Shown: piece after piece, positions 18,201 to 25,294 of the stretch
Numbering within the stretch: the stretch's first letter is position 1
Layout of the letters: the number at the start of each line of letters is the position of its first letter
DNA from: Candidatus Poribacteria bacterium
GTDB lineage: Bacteria > Poribacteria > WGA-4E > WGA-3G
Assembly (NCBI GenBank): GCA_022821725.1
Contig: JAJEDB010000008.1
Location: forward strand, 1-53,632
Reading direction: 5' to 3'
DNA length: 53,632 nucleotides
Notes under the pieces: model-generated
Seen by the model: the letters and a program-made list of their open reading frames with translations, nothing else
Told to the model about the DNA's origin: nothing
Databases searched by the model: none
Program-made: the position numbers and the translations under genes

Positions 18201-18817
18201 CGTTTTTGTAAGGCATCACGTATCTCTGTATCGTTTGGATGCCTATAGATTTCCTCCATGAGGTGTTCGAGGGCATCCCGTTGATTTATCATAGTGGAGA
18301 GGAGATCGACCAGTTTCTGCTGCCCTCCGTAGCGTTGTAGCAAACGTGTAAACTCGCCCCGATGTTTATCTTCCTCGTTTGTAGCGAGGTCACTGAGGGT
18401 TGCCTTCACGGTTTCCTGTAGTAGGAGTTTCTGATCGATGCCTTGTAGGATACTGAAGTTCGCTGGGACCCCCGCTTGGAGAGGGAATTCTCGTAGGATG
18501 CGTGAGCAGAACGCATGGATCGTTGAGATGTGTGCCGTGCCCATTTTTTCGCGGAGACCTTGTAGCGGAGTGTCCTGTTCTGCACGCTCACGTTCTTCAT
18601 GAAGTGACAGTTCTTCAATAATTCGTTCCTTCATCTCGGCGGCGGCTTTGTCGGTGAAAGTGATAGCGACAATCTCTTGCGGGTCGGCATTACCTTCACG
18701 CAAAATTTTGAGGTAACGTTCGACCAATACCGTGGTTTTTCCGGACCCGGCACCGGCGGTTACGCAGATGTGTTTTTCTATGTTAAGGGCTCGTTGTTGA
18801 TTCGGTGTAAATCGCAT
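15257..18817 (-). CDS. AddA/RecB-like UvrD helicase with C-terminal nuclease domain
   Basis: This 1186-aa protein has a UvrD-type superfamily 1 helicase core: Walker A AGAGSGKTTVL (about 20-30), motif Ia AITFTDKAAAEM, motif II VDEYQDTN, motif III GDPKQSIYAFRGAD and motif VI-like FYVGTTRACDRLIL. The C-terminal region has a RecB-like PD-(D/E)XK nuclease pattern (VDGTFDRL...YQILNFKTD) and four cysteines (ARCPLRY, then CSACPYADSDGQC). These suggest an iron-sulfur cluster like that of AddB or Cas4 proteins. It probably processes double-strand DNA ends for recombination. No AddB partner gene is adjacent, and it is the first gene of the run leading to the CRTAC1-like gene. Confidence 0.88.
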   Translation of the reverse strand: MRFTPNQQRALNIEKHICVTAGAGSGKTTVLVERYLKILREGNADPQEIVAITFTDKAAAEMKERIIEELSLHEERERAEQDTPLQGLREKMGTAHISTIHAFCSRILREFPLQAGVPANFSILQGIDQKLLLQETVKATLSDLATNEEDKHRGEFTRLLQRYGGQQKLVDLLSTMINQRDALEHLMEEIYRHPNDTEIRDALQKRVRERQQEIQERRMSTIDIPEFIRCLNTVLQVARGKRADGAQKLIHPLAAQYESNLNSPELPNLLQEIARFITTGKNEIATQSFLPKSIDRTGIADEIDFLVATSKKIKNIPILEKEKDEKTGDVETDDTAEPNAVETDDDFLLSTIQDLLKLYIRISTAYRTAKLSQGKLDFTDLQLKTRDLVRNNAEIRQKLVSRHTYYMVDEYQDTNELQYELVMLLTNELTAANLFIVGDPKQSIYAFRGADVRVFTKTKEKIVENGGDDIQLTENFRSLRNTVGFVNYFFNHLMGDGKETEFEVAYEALTQARPVKSNGTVEILLGKQDEDLADEYSLIAHHIKSMKANAETIYKRGTNGQEAEQPIAYGDIAILIQTRTHLPNIENALLEADIPYLTTGGVGFYQRQEIYDIWNYLNFLNDPKENQTSLAAVLRGPAFGISDTELYEISCQNGEHFWEQAQHYKEASDNLRTAITILKKHQQFARRMPVNQLIVTIVNETGMIGTLKTGKQGQQRWVNYQKLLEHARNFDGDETKQILPDFIEFLDILIEEERREGQAPIEASSDAVQIMTIHASKGKQFPVVILPRLDRKGQTDREPFIDEVFGIGFSPLNPDKDYGRTEPDIVTQMKNRANEKEIAEKKRLFYVGTTRACDRLILSGTLPAMNVLDWLYKHLNIGEEDDLLSLPVSLEVFAGNSRNTESFQLQIPIHQGVTETESIDEIPDETTPVDFPELPRKPELTGTSAAFSVSELANYARCPLRYQLQNVLQIPTNGQETPDVDKDEIDAALRSTLARIRQQSDIEELDTTIDKVLQTYHPAGVEEGTTQLTKTLRKHVSNFINSELGETAFSASTIQVNQHIHADINGHIVDGTFDRLFKDETGNYQILNFKTDAAQNLDTSDPEMELYSLLLHRCYPHQSTVTINIFFTEPGQSEQRHFRPAQLQELQKQWEKRILALQGGVYEKNLEHCSACPYADSDGQCLIREA

Positions 18818-18819
18818 AA

Positions 18820-18971
18820 TTTTATGGCTGTCAGTTATCAGAACGCTCCTTTCATTCGCTTTCAGTTGTCAGTTGTCGGGGGAGTGGTTTTCGGTAGTCA
18901 GTTGTCAGCCACAACAGGGTTTTGCTAAATGAACACCTCTTTTCCGATAACCGATAACCGATAACCGATAA
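18820..18971. repeat. Short tandem repeats between helicase and ABC gene
   Basis: CCGATAA is repeated four times without change at 18944-18971, and CAGTT(A/G)TC-type repeats occur at about 18829-18908. The array runs up to the stop codon of the ABC ATPase gene. Confidence 0.7.
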
Positions 18972-20054
18972 CTATTCCGGCAGTGGGATAACTGCGTCTG
19001 CTGCTATTGAGAGTTGCACAGTGTCTCCGGGCTTTTTCGTTTCTGTGCCGGGATTGTAGTGGACGGCTTTAAGCGGAAGGTCTTCGGAGACCATCAGTTG
19101 ATATTCCTCTACTCTGCCTAAATAGTTGACCGCAGTCACTTTCGCGGTTATCCTGTTTTCGATGGGGGTTCCGCCATTCTGATCGTTGTCAATCACAAGT
19201 GCCTCTGGTCGAATAGAGCATCGCACGGGTGTCCCTTGCGTGAGTTTGTGATAGATGGTCGTCGCGTGGAGGGTTCCGGCGGAGGTCTCTATAGTCGCAC
19301 TCCCGTTTGATGCCTGTGCGACCTTGCCTGAGATGAAATTGGTTTCCCCAACGAAGCTTGCAACAAAAGTGTTCTTTGGAAACTGGTATACTTCGCGCGG
19401 GGTGCCGACTTGGATGATAACGCCGTCCTGCATAATTGCCATCCGATCCGCCATAGAGAGGGCATCCACCTGATCGTGTGTGACGTAGAACATTGTAATG
19501 TTGGTGCGGTCGTGGATCTGTTTGATTTCGTCGCGCATTTGCTGTCGGAGTGCGGCATCGAGGTTACTAATCGGTTCGTCGAGGAGGAGGACACTCGGTT
19601 CAATAACGAGGGCACGGGCAAGGGCGATACGCTGCTGTTGTCCACCAGAGAGCGTGTTGACGGCACGGTCCCGAAAATCTTCCATCTGGACCATTTCGAG
19701 TGCGCGCGTGATTTTTTCGGTGCGTTCCGCTTTTTCGAGTTTCCGAAGCGTTAGCCCGTATTCGATGTTTTCGGCGACCGACATGTGGGGCCACAAGGCA
19801 TAGTTCTGGAATACCATGCCTGTATTGCGTTGGTGTGGCGGCACGTCGTTCATGAGGGTATCGTCGAATCGGAGTTCACCGGTGTCGGGTTTGTAGAATC
19901 CGGCGACGATTCGGAGGAAGGTGGATTTGCCGCATCCGGACGGACCGAGAAGGAAAAAGAATTCTCCCTTCTCAATCTCCAAGCTCACGTCGTTGACTGC
20001 AATCGTGGTGTCGAATGCCTTCGTAACATGTGTTAGTTGAACTGCAACTGCCAT
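18972..20054 (-). CDS. ABC transporter ATP-binding protein, sugar/polyamine/iron importer type
   Basis: This 360-aa ATPase has Walker A GPSGCGKST (about residues 37-45), Q-loop VFQNYALWPHM, signature LSGGQQQR, Walker B VLLLDEPISNLD and H-loop FYVTHDQ. After about residue 240 comes a TOBE-type regulatory domain. This architecture is that of MalK/UgpC/PotA/FbpC ATPases, which energise import of sugars, glycerol-3-phosphate, polyamines or iron. No permease or binding protein is adjacent. It may be shared by several importers, or its partners may lie elsewhere. The substrate cannot be assigned. Confidence 0.92.
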   Translation of the reverse strand: MAVAVQLTHVTKAFDTTIAVNDVSLEIEKGEFFFLLGPSGCGKSTFLRIVAGFYKPDTGELRFDDTLMNDVPPHQRNTGMVFQNYALWPHMSVAENIEYGLTLRKLEKAERTEKITRALEMVQMEDFRDRAVNTLSGGQQQRIALARALVIEPSVLLLDEPISNLDAALRQQMRDEIKQIHDRTNITMFYVTHDQVDALSMADRMAIMQDGVIIQVGTPREVYQFPKNTFVASFVGETNFISGKVAQASNGSATIETSAGTLHATTIYHKLTQGTPVRCSIRPEALVIDNDQNGGTPIENRITAKVTAVNYLGRVEEYQLMVSEDLPLKAVHYNPGTETKKPGDTVQLSIAADAVIPLPE

Positions 20055-20255
20055 ATTTTAAATTTTCCTTGCGGAGAAACAGGGCGGGTCAGAACTATCG
20101 GCTGCCTTTCTTATATCCGCCTTCCATTTCATTACAGGCTACGGGTTTTGAGGTTATCTTAAGACGAACCCTGTGTTAGACGAAAACTTCTTAGTCGCCT
20201 GCTAACTGCTGACCGGCAACCGTCAATTTTCCCTTGCGGGTAGATTGACGGGTGG

Positions 20256-21077
20256 CTACTTTTCTGTTTGTGGGATGTCCTTCACGCATCGAAATCCAAT
20301 AGTGCTTCCAGACGAAAGGTGATACCATCGATCTGCGACGCGAAGATCTTCAGGACTTCCACCCCACCCGCCACCGCGTAGGATACGAAAGTTTTCGGTA
20401 TCTGGGGCAATTTCTCTGCCGAAGCGAGGGTTGTTTTCTGGACTGATGCTATAGAATTCGCTGTTGTATTCATCAAAGCACCACTCCCAAGCATTGCCTG
20501 CCATATCGTAGAGGTTATAGCCGTTGGGTGGGAAACTCCCAACCGGTGCTGTCCATTTCCATCTATCCGCACCGCCTACATTGCCGAAGTTGGCATCTGC
20601 ATAGGTTATTATATCACCATTCGGGTATCGTTTACCAGTCAGACCTCCGCGTGCGGCGTATTCCCACTCTGCTTCGGTAGGCAACCGTTTATTTGCCCAC
20701 GCTGCGTATGCAGCCGCATCGCGCCAGTTCACCCGAACAACAGGCGCGTCGGGAGCATTGAATCTTGGGTTATGCGACAGCGGTGGCTGCGGGTAGCCTG
20801 TGCTTTGGACGAATTTTTGGTAGCGGGCATTCGTTACCTCGTGGATGTCCATGTAAAATGCGTCGAGGGTGACGGTATGCACGGGGTGTTCATCGCTATC
20901 CCCGATGGTAGAACCCATCTGAAACGTGCCTGCCGGAATCAGCACCATTGTTGCACCATCGACGCCAGAGACGATTTCTGCTGCGTTTTCAGGGGTGGAG
21001 GCACCCTCTTCGCTCTGCCCGCAGGCGGACATGCCAACGCTGATGATACCAATGAGAAGAATCCCCACGGCTCTCAT
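20256..21077 (-). CDS. FGE/SUMF1-fold lipoprotein lacking the catalytic cysteines
   Basis: This 273-aa protein starts at the ATG at 21077, which overlaps the SelA stop as ATGA. A signal peptide with lipobox SAC (Cys about residue 19) indicates lipid anchoring. The domain is a formylglycine-generating-enzyme-like (SUMF1) fold: MVLIPAGTFQMGS, HEVTNARYQKF, RLPTEAEWEYAARGG, GYNLYDMAGNAWEWC, then RGGGWGG and GFRC. Active FGEs have two cysteines a few residues after the GGS(W/Y) motif. Here that place reads GGSPEDLRVADRW, so sulfatase activation is unlikely. It is the last gene of the protease-SelA-FGE operon. Confidence 0.88.
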   Translation of the reverse strand: MRAVGILLIGIISVGMSACGQSEEGASTPENAAEIVSGVDGATMVLIPAGTFQMGSTIGDSDEHPVHTVTLDAFYMDIHEVTNARYQKFVQSTGYPQPPLSHNPRFNAPDAPVVRVNWRDAAAYAAWANKRLPTEAEWEYAARGGLTGKRYPNGDIITYADANFGNVGGADRWKWTAPVGSFPPNGYNLYDMAGNAWEWCFDEYNSEFYSISPENNPRFGREIAPDTENFRILRGGGWGGSPEDLRVADRWYHLSSGSTIGFRCVKDIPQTEK

Positions 21078-22486
21078 AACGCCTTTGCAACCTGTGTAGC
21101 AGTTTCGACGATCCACGTCTGTTCTCTTGCATAAACTGTCCGCAGATCCAACCAGAAGATACCCTCCTTGATTCTACCGATGACGGGAATTGTAGCGTTT
21201 CGGAACTGCGCAGCGAGCATTTCAGCGGAAACTTCCGCGGGTTCAAGGACAAGGGCGATACTCGGTAACGTCTCGACAGGAAGTGCCCCACTCCCGATCT
21301 GTCCATAGGTTTCGGAGACCTGAATATCCACTTTTCCTCCGAAGCGGGATTCTAACGCCGCTTTGAGCTCGGTTGCAAGGGTGTGGAGTGTCTCCATGGG
21401 TCGGGTATAGCGGTTGAGCATCGGAAACCGTTCCGTTAGCGTGTCGTCCGCTGTGAGATAGAGTTGCAACGTCGCTGACAAACCGGCAATGATAAGTTTA
21501 TCGACTCGGAGTGCCCGCATCATCGGATTTTTACGCATCTTCTCGATCCATTCTGTTTTACCAACGATAATTCCGGCTTGCGGTCCACCGAGGAGCTTAT
21601 CCCCGCTAAAGGTGACAATATCGACACCGCTGGCGATGCGTTCTCCGACGAGCGGTTCATGCGGGAGTCCATAAGTCGTCATGTCAATGAGCGCACCACT
21701 CCCAAGGTCTTCCATCGTTGGGATGCCGTGCTGCCTGCCGAGTTCTGTCAGTTCTTCCATTGAAGGCGTTGAAGTGAAACCGAGAATTTTGTAGTTGCTC
21801 GGATGCACCTTGAGTAAGAGTCCTGTGTTTTCATTGATAGCCTCGGCATAATCTCGGAGATGGGTTCGATTGGTAGTGCCGACTTCTCGGAGGATCGCAC
21901 CGCTTGCCGCCATCACGTCAGGCACTCGAAACGCGCCACCGATTTCGATGAGTTCTCCGCGTGAGACGATGACCTCTTTACCGAATGCCATCGTCTGAAG
22001 GGCGAGTAGAACCGCCGCGGCGTTATTGTTGACGATTGTAGATGCCTCGCAGCCCGTTAACTGCTGTAAGAGCGGTTCAGTAATCCTATCTCGATGCCCG
22101 CGTCTGCCTGTTGAGATGTCGTATTCGAGGTTGACGTAATTTTGTGCGGCTTGCTGGATGGCTTCACAGGCAGCCGTGCTGAGTAGCGATCTGCCTAAGT
22201 TGGTGTGTGTAACCGTGCCTGTTGCGTTGACGACGGGACGCATACGCTCGCCTATCTTTTCCAAAATTTTCTGATGTGTCCGCTCGGCGTATTCCGCGTG
22301 TTCTGGGAGTTGCGTATGGTTTCCGATCAGGATGTCGTTTCGGATGTCGGCGACGACAGCACGTAGTGCCTCCGTCACAAGCGAACGCGTGTAGGTGGCT
22401 TGCAGGTCAAGCATCTCCTGTGTGTTCAGGAGTTTTTCGATGGCGGGCAGGTGCCGTAGGATGTTTTTATGTGTGTTTGCGTTCAA
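21074..22486 (-). CDS. selA: L-seryl-tRNA(Sec) selenium transferase
   Basis: This 470-aa cytosolic PLP enzyme converts Ser-tRNA(Sec) to Sec-tRNA(Sec) with selenophosphate. The features of bacterial SelA are present: an N-terminal helical domain (LPAIEKLLN), RPVVNATGTVTHTNLGRSLL, an NLEYDI..GRRGHRD segment, EVGTTNRTHLRDY and the PLP-lysine region TFSGDKLLGGPQAG. Length is normal for the family. Its start lies inside the 3' end of the protease gene and its stop overlaps the next start, so the three genes form one operon. It implies a selenoprotein system, but SelB, SelD and tRNA(Sec) genes are not in this window. Confidence 0.95.
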   Translation of the reverse strand: MNANTHKNILRHLPAIEKLLNTQEMLDLQATYTRSLVTEALRAVVADIRNDILIGNHTQLPEHAEYAERTHQKILEKIGERMRPVVNATGTVTHTNLGRSLLSTAACEAIQQAAQNYVNLEYDISTGRRGHRDRITEPLLQQLTGCEASTIVNNNAAAVLLALQTMAFGKEVIVSRGELIEIGGAFRVPDVMAASGAILREVGTTNRTHLRDYAEAINENTGLLLKVHPSNYKILGFTSTPSMEELTELGRQHGIPTMEDLGSGALIDMTTYGLPHEPLVGERIASGVDIVTFSGDKLLGGPQAGIIVGKTEWIEKMRKNPMMRALRVDKLIIAGLSATLQLYLTADDTLTERFPMLNRYTRPMETLHTLATELKAALESRFGGKVDIQVSETYGQIGSGALPVETLPSIALVLEPAEVSAEMLAAQFRNATIPVIGRIKEGIFWLDLRTVYAREQTWIVETATQVAKAL

Positions 22487-22928
22487 CCGCTGTCTCCGTT
22501 GATATAGGCGTATTCAGCAGGATTTTTATCATCCATTCACCGTCATGGGCGGGGTTGTAAATCAATCCGTTTTGTATGTCAACACAGAGGTCGAGTGCTT
22601 CCAAGATCATGTGTCCGACGAGAACAGGTGCGTCCTCAGGAAGGTCTGTTACTGTGATGAAGTCACTTCGCTCCAACACCGTGTATTTTACCTGTGAATA
22701 AACAGTCCGGTTTATGGTCCCGTTTGCGGTCTGTGCACGAATGTTTCGGATGGGTTTCAAACCGAGTTGTTTGATGAGAGACGTGGGTAAACAGAGTCCA
22801 GTTGCGCCGGTATCAACAAGTGCGTCTTCAACGGTGAGTCGGCGGACATCTTCTGGATTCAGAACGCCGAGTTCTACTGCAACCAGATCTGCTTGATTCG
22901 CGAGTTCGATTTGAGTTGTATGTTCCAT
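22467..22928 (-). CDS. Retropepsin-like aspartic protease (clan AA)
   Basis: This 153-aa protein has the aspartic protease motif DALVDTGATGLCLP (Asp about residue 37) and a second-half strand pattern (PVLVGHMILEALDLCVD) that fits the single-domain, dimeric retropepsin fold seen in bacterial clan AA proteases. No signal peptide is present, so it is probably cytosolic. AGGAG precedes the ATG and a strong promoter is at 22991-23019. The 3' end overlaps selA by 20 bp. Its substrate is unknown; the operon link to SelA is unusual. Confidence 0.85.
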   Translation of the reverse strand: MEHTTQIELANQADLVAVELGVLNPEDVRRLTVEDALVDTGATGLCLPTSLIKQLGLKPIRNIRAQTANGTINRTVYSQVKYTVLERSDFITVTDLPEDAPVLVGHMILEALDLCVDIQNGLIYNPAHDGEWMIKILLNTPISTETAVERKHT

Positions 22929-22990
22929 TTCAATTTCTCCTGTTACTTTGTCTTTGAGGTATGTTTTTAGGTTTCTGGATTTCCGAGATT

Positions 22991-23019
22991 AGTATAGCAT
23001 ATTGTAGGAAGGTTGTCAA
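22991..23019 (-). promoter_or_regulatory. Promoter of the protease-selA-FGE operon
   Basis: TTGACA (23014-23019), 17 bp, TATACT (22991-22996), about 62 nt before the ATG at 22928. It leaves an untranslated leader of roughly 55 nt. Confidence 0.7.
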
Positions 23020-23102
23020 ATGGTTTTGACGGGAGGATTTCACAAAGGTCCTGCATTCAGATTCAGACTGAAAGGAGAGAGAATAGGACGGAAAGCAACG
23101 AG

Positions 23103-25253
23103 TTAAGGCGTTACGGATTTCACGCACCGGAAACCGACATTCGTGACTCTGCGTTCTGGATCCTGCCGGAGTCGGCTTGCGATCCACACACTTTTGATGC
23201 CATCGTACCAGGAAGCCCCACGTGTTACGCGGAGTTTGTTAACAGCAACTATATTGTTCGCGCCATCTCTGACGACAATGCCAGCGATCGGGTTTTCGTA
23301 GGGCGAATTCGCATAGAAATTTGCATCGTAGGCATCAAAGCACCACTCCCAGACATTCCCTGCCATGTCATAGAGCCCATATCCGTTCGGTGGATAACTA
23401 CCGACAGGCGCGGTGTATGCGTAGCCGTCATCGAGAGTTTCATCTGCCCAATTGTCTTCGGGGTCTCCCTCCCGATCCCAGATGATGTGCAGCTGCTTAT
23501 CTGCGAAATTGCACTGCGTGCCGTCCACTGCCGCGTCTCCCCATGCCTGATTTTTCTGGACTAAACCGCCCCTTGCCGCTTTCTCCCATTCCGCTTCTGT
23601 CGGTAGCCGCTTGCCCGCCCATTTCGCATACGCCTTGGCATCGTGCCAACTCACCCCTACAACGGGGTGTGCATCTGTGAGTGCATACCGATAGACCCAC
23701 TCCGGTAACGGGGCATAATTCGTCGCACGCACAAATTGATTGTATTGCCCGACAGTGACCTCGTATTTGTCGATATAGAACGCATCCAGATAAACGACGT
23801 GCATTGGTCGGGTAGCGGCATTCCCTATGGTGTGGGAATCACTGCCCATCTGAAACTCACCCGCGGGAATCAGCACCATCGGAGCGGTATCTTCCCCAAG
23901 GATTGTCTGAGGCATATTTAGAGGAGACACGGGTATTTCCTCACTTGAAACAGGGTCATTTTCAATCTGAACATCATCTGTAATTTCAAATTGCAGGGGA
24001 TCGGGTTCTGGTAGTGAGGGTATGGATTGTTCTACGTTCTGTTCCATAAACGTGTCCCATGAAAACTGTTGCCCACCCTTTAAGGATATTTTCCGGACGC
24101 GACTTTTGTAACCTGAAAGTTCCAGTCCGACATAAACCGATTTTTCAAGGTGAACCCCCGTGTCAATCTGGTGCCCTTGGAGTGGGGTTTTTCCGACGAT
24201 AACACGATCAATGTAAACTGTCGCCCCCTTGGGCGTAGTGGCTATATCCAGGGTCGCTATGGTATCCAGTTCTATGGCTCTGTCCGCTTGCTGATTGTTT
24301 TGTGGAAGCACAAACACAAAGTCACCAGTGTTGAGTTGTGGATCAAGGATTTTTCCGTGTTGTGGGTGTTGACCTTCAGGTAATGCGGGGACCGTTCTGT
24401 GTAAATAATCCGCTAGCTCAACGCCGGTGAGATACCCATCCGGCAGGGGTTCCTCAACGCGTCCTTCAAGTAGATTTAGGAATGCCTTTTTAAACACACT
24501 TCTGCCTGGCACGGGTTCATCGGCGCGGCCGGCTGTGATGAATTGGCGGACAGGGTTTCTCATCTGTTCCGTGATATGGAAGGGGGTAACCTGATTTTGC
24601 AGATTGAGAATCGTGCCTGAGAACCGGCTGTCGAACATAAACAGGACATGCTTGGCATGAATTTTCTTTGCGTCTGACACGAATTTGACCATATCCACAC
24701 TATAGAGCGCAAACTTCCTTTTATCCTCCGGATGCGGGGTATCGAGCATCACCAGATAGCCGAGGTCTTCACCCGTTACCGATTGTGTCGTGTGCCCGTG
24801 CCCGGCGTAGTAAAAGAGGAGTCGGTTCTCAGGGGTTTCCCCAGACGTATAGATGAAATCCGAGAAGGCTTCATCAAATTCCATCTTCGTCACGTCTGTT
24901 TTCAGGGTGACCTTGAAGCCGTGGCGTTCAAGGACTTCTGCCACTTCTTTGGCATCATTGACGGCTTCGGGCAACGACTCCCAACCGTTTTGAGCAGAAT
25001 ACGCCCCGTTCCCGATAACGAGGGCATAGGAGTCGTTATAGAGATCAAGTGCTGTGCCATCTTCCGTGTGGACGGTGACCTTCGGGTCGCGTTGGGATGG
25101 GGATTCAGTAACGATAAGACCCTGACCTACAACAGCAAAGAGTCCAAAAAGGATGAATATGGAGAGTTTTCTTAGATGGGACTTACGCGCTCCCCCGGTA
25201 GGTGCGGTTTCTAACCGCACGGAATCCTGTGAAAATAGGTGAAATTTGATCAT
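23103..25253 (-). CDS. Pseudo-caspase / PEGA / FGE-fold fusion protein
   Basis: This 716-aa protein has an N-terminal signal or membrane segment (about residues 29-48), then a caspase (peptidase C14) domain with ALVIGNGAY and the catalytic His in YYAGHGH (H152). The usual DxCFSG cysteine motif reads MFDSRFSG, so the catalytic Cys is replaced by Arg (codon CGG, residue 210). A PEGA domain follows (about 335-400: IATTPKGATVYIDRVIVGKTPL), and then an SUMF1/FGE domain (about 460-714) that also lacks the two catalytic cysteines. It may be a surface binding protein rather than an enzyme. A palindromic unit at 25202-25220 forms part of the N-terminal coding region. It follows the 1277-aa gene after 41 bp. 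Confidence 0.88.
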   Translation of the reverse strand: MIKFHLFSQDSVRLETAPTGGARKSHLRKLSIFILFGLFAVVGQGLIVTESPSQRDPKVTVHTEDGTALDLYNDSYALVIGNGAYSAQNGWESLPEAVNDAKEVAEVLERHGFKVTLKTDVTKMEFDEAFSDFIYTSGETPENRLLFYYAGHGHTTQSVTGEDLGYLVMLDTPHPEDKRKFALYSVDMVKFVSDAKKIHAKHVLFMFDSRFSGTILNLQNQVTPFHITEQMRNPVRQFITAGRADEPVPGRSVFKKAFLNLLEGRVEEPLPDGYLTGVELADYLHRTVPALPEGQHPQHGKILDPQLNTGDFVFVLPQNNQQADRAIELDTIATLDIATTPKGATVYIDRVIVGKTPLQGHQIDTGVHLEKSVYVGLELSGYKSRVRKISLKGGQQFSWDTFMEQNVEQSIPSLPEPDPLQFEITDDVQIENDPVSSEEIPVSPLNMPQTILGEDTAPMVLIPAGEFQMGSDSHTIGNAATRPMHVVYLDAFYIDKYEVTVGQYNQFVRATNYAPLPEWVYRYALTDAHPVVGVSWHDAKAYAKWAGKRLPTEAEWEKAARGGLVQKNQAWGDAAVDGTQCNFADKQLHIIWDREGDPEDNWADETLDDGYAYTAPVGSYPPNGYGLYDMAGNVWEWCFDAYDANFYANSPYENPIAGIVVRDGANNIVAVNKLRVTRGASWYDGIKSVWIASRLRQDPERRVTNVGFRCVKSVTP
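25202..25220. repeat. Perfect hairpin inside the pseudo-caspase N-terminal coding region
   Basis: GTGCGGTT-TCT-AACCGCAC has 8-bp arms and a 3-nt loop. It encodes residues about 12-18 ahead of the hydrophobic segment and may be an inserted palindromic element. The native start could therefore be debatable. Confidence 0.6.
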
Positions 25254-25294
25254 TTTGCGTAAGCCCTCTTAAAAATACCATGGGTCTTATGATA

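Noticed and set aside
20256..21077. Active formylglycine-generating enzyme for the sulfatase
   Set aside because: The catalytic cysteine pair is absent at the expected place.
21074..22486. Selenocysteine tRNA or in-frame UGA codons near selA
   Set aside because: No tRNA-like cloverleaf and no interrupted reading frame with selenoprotein features was seen.
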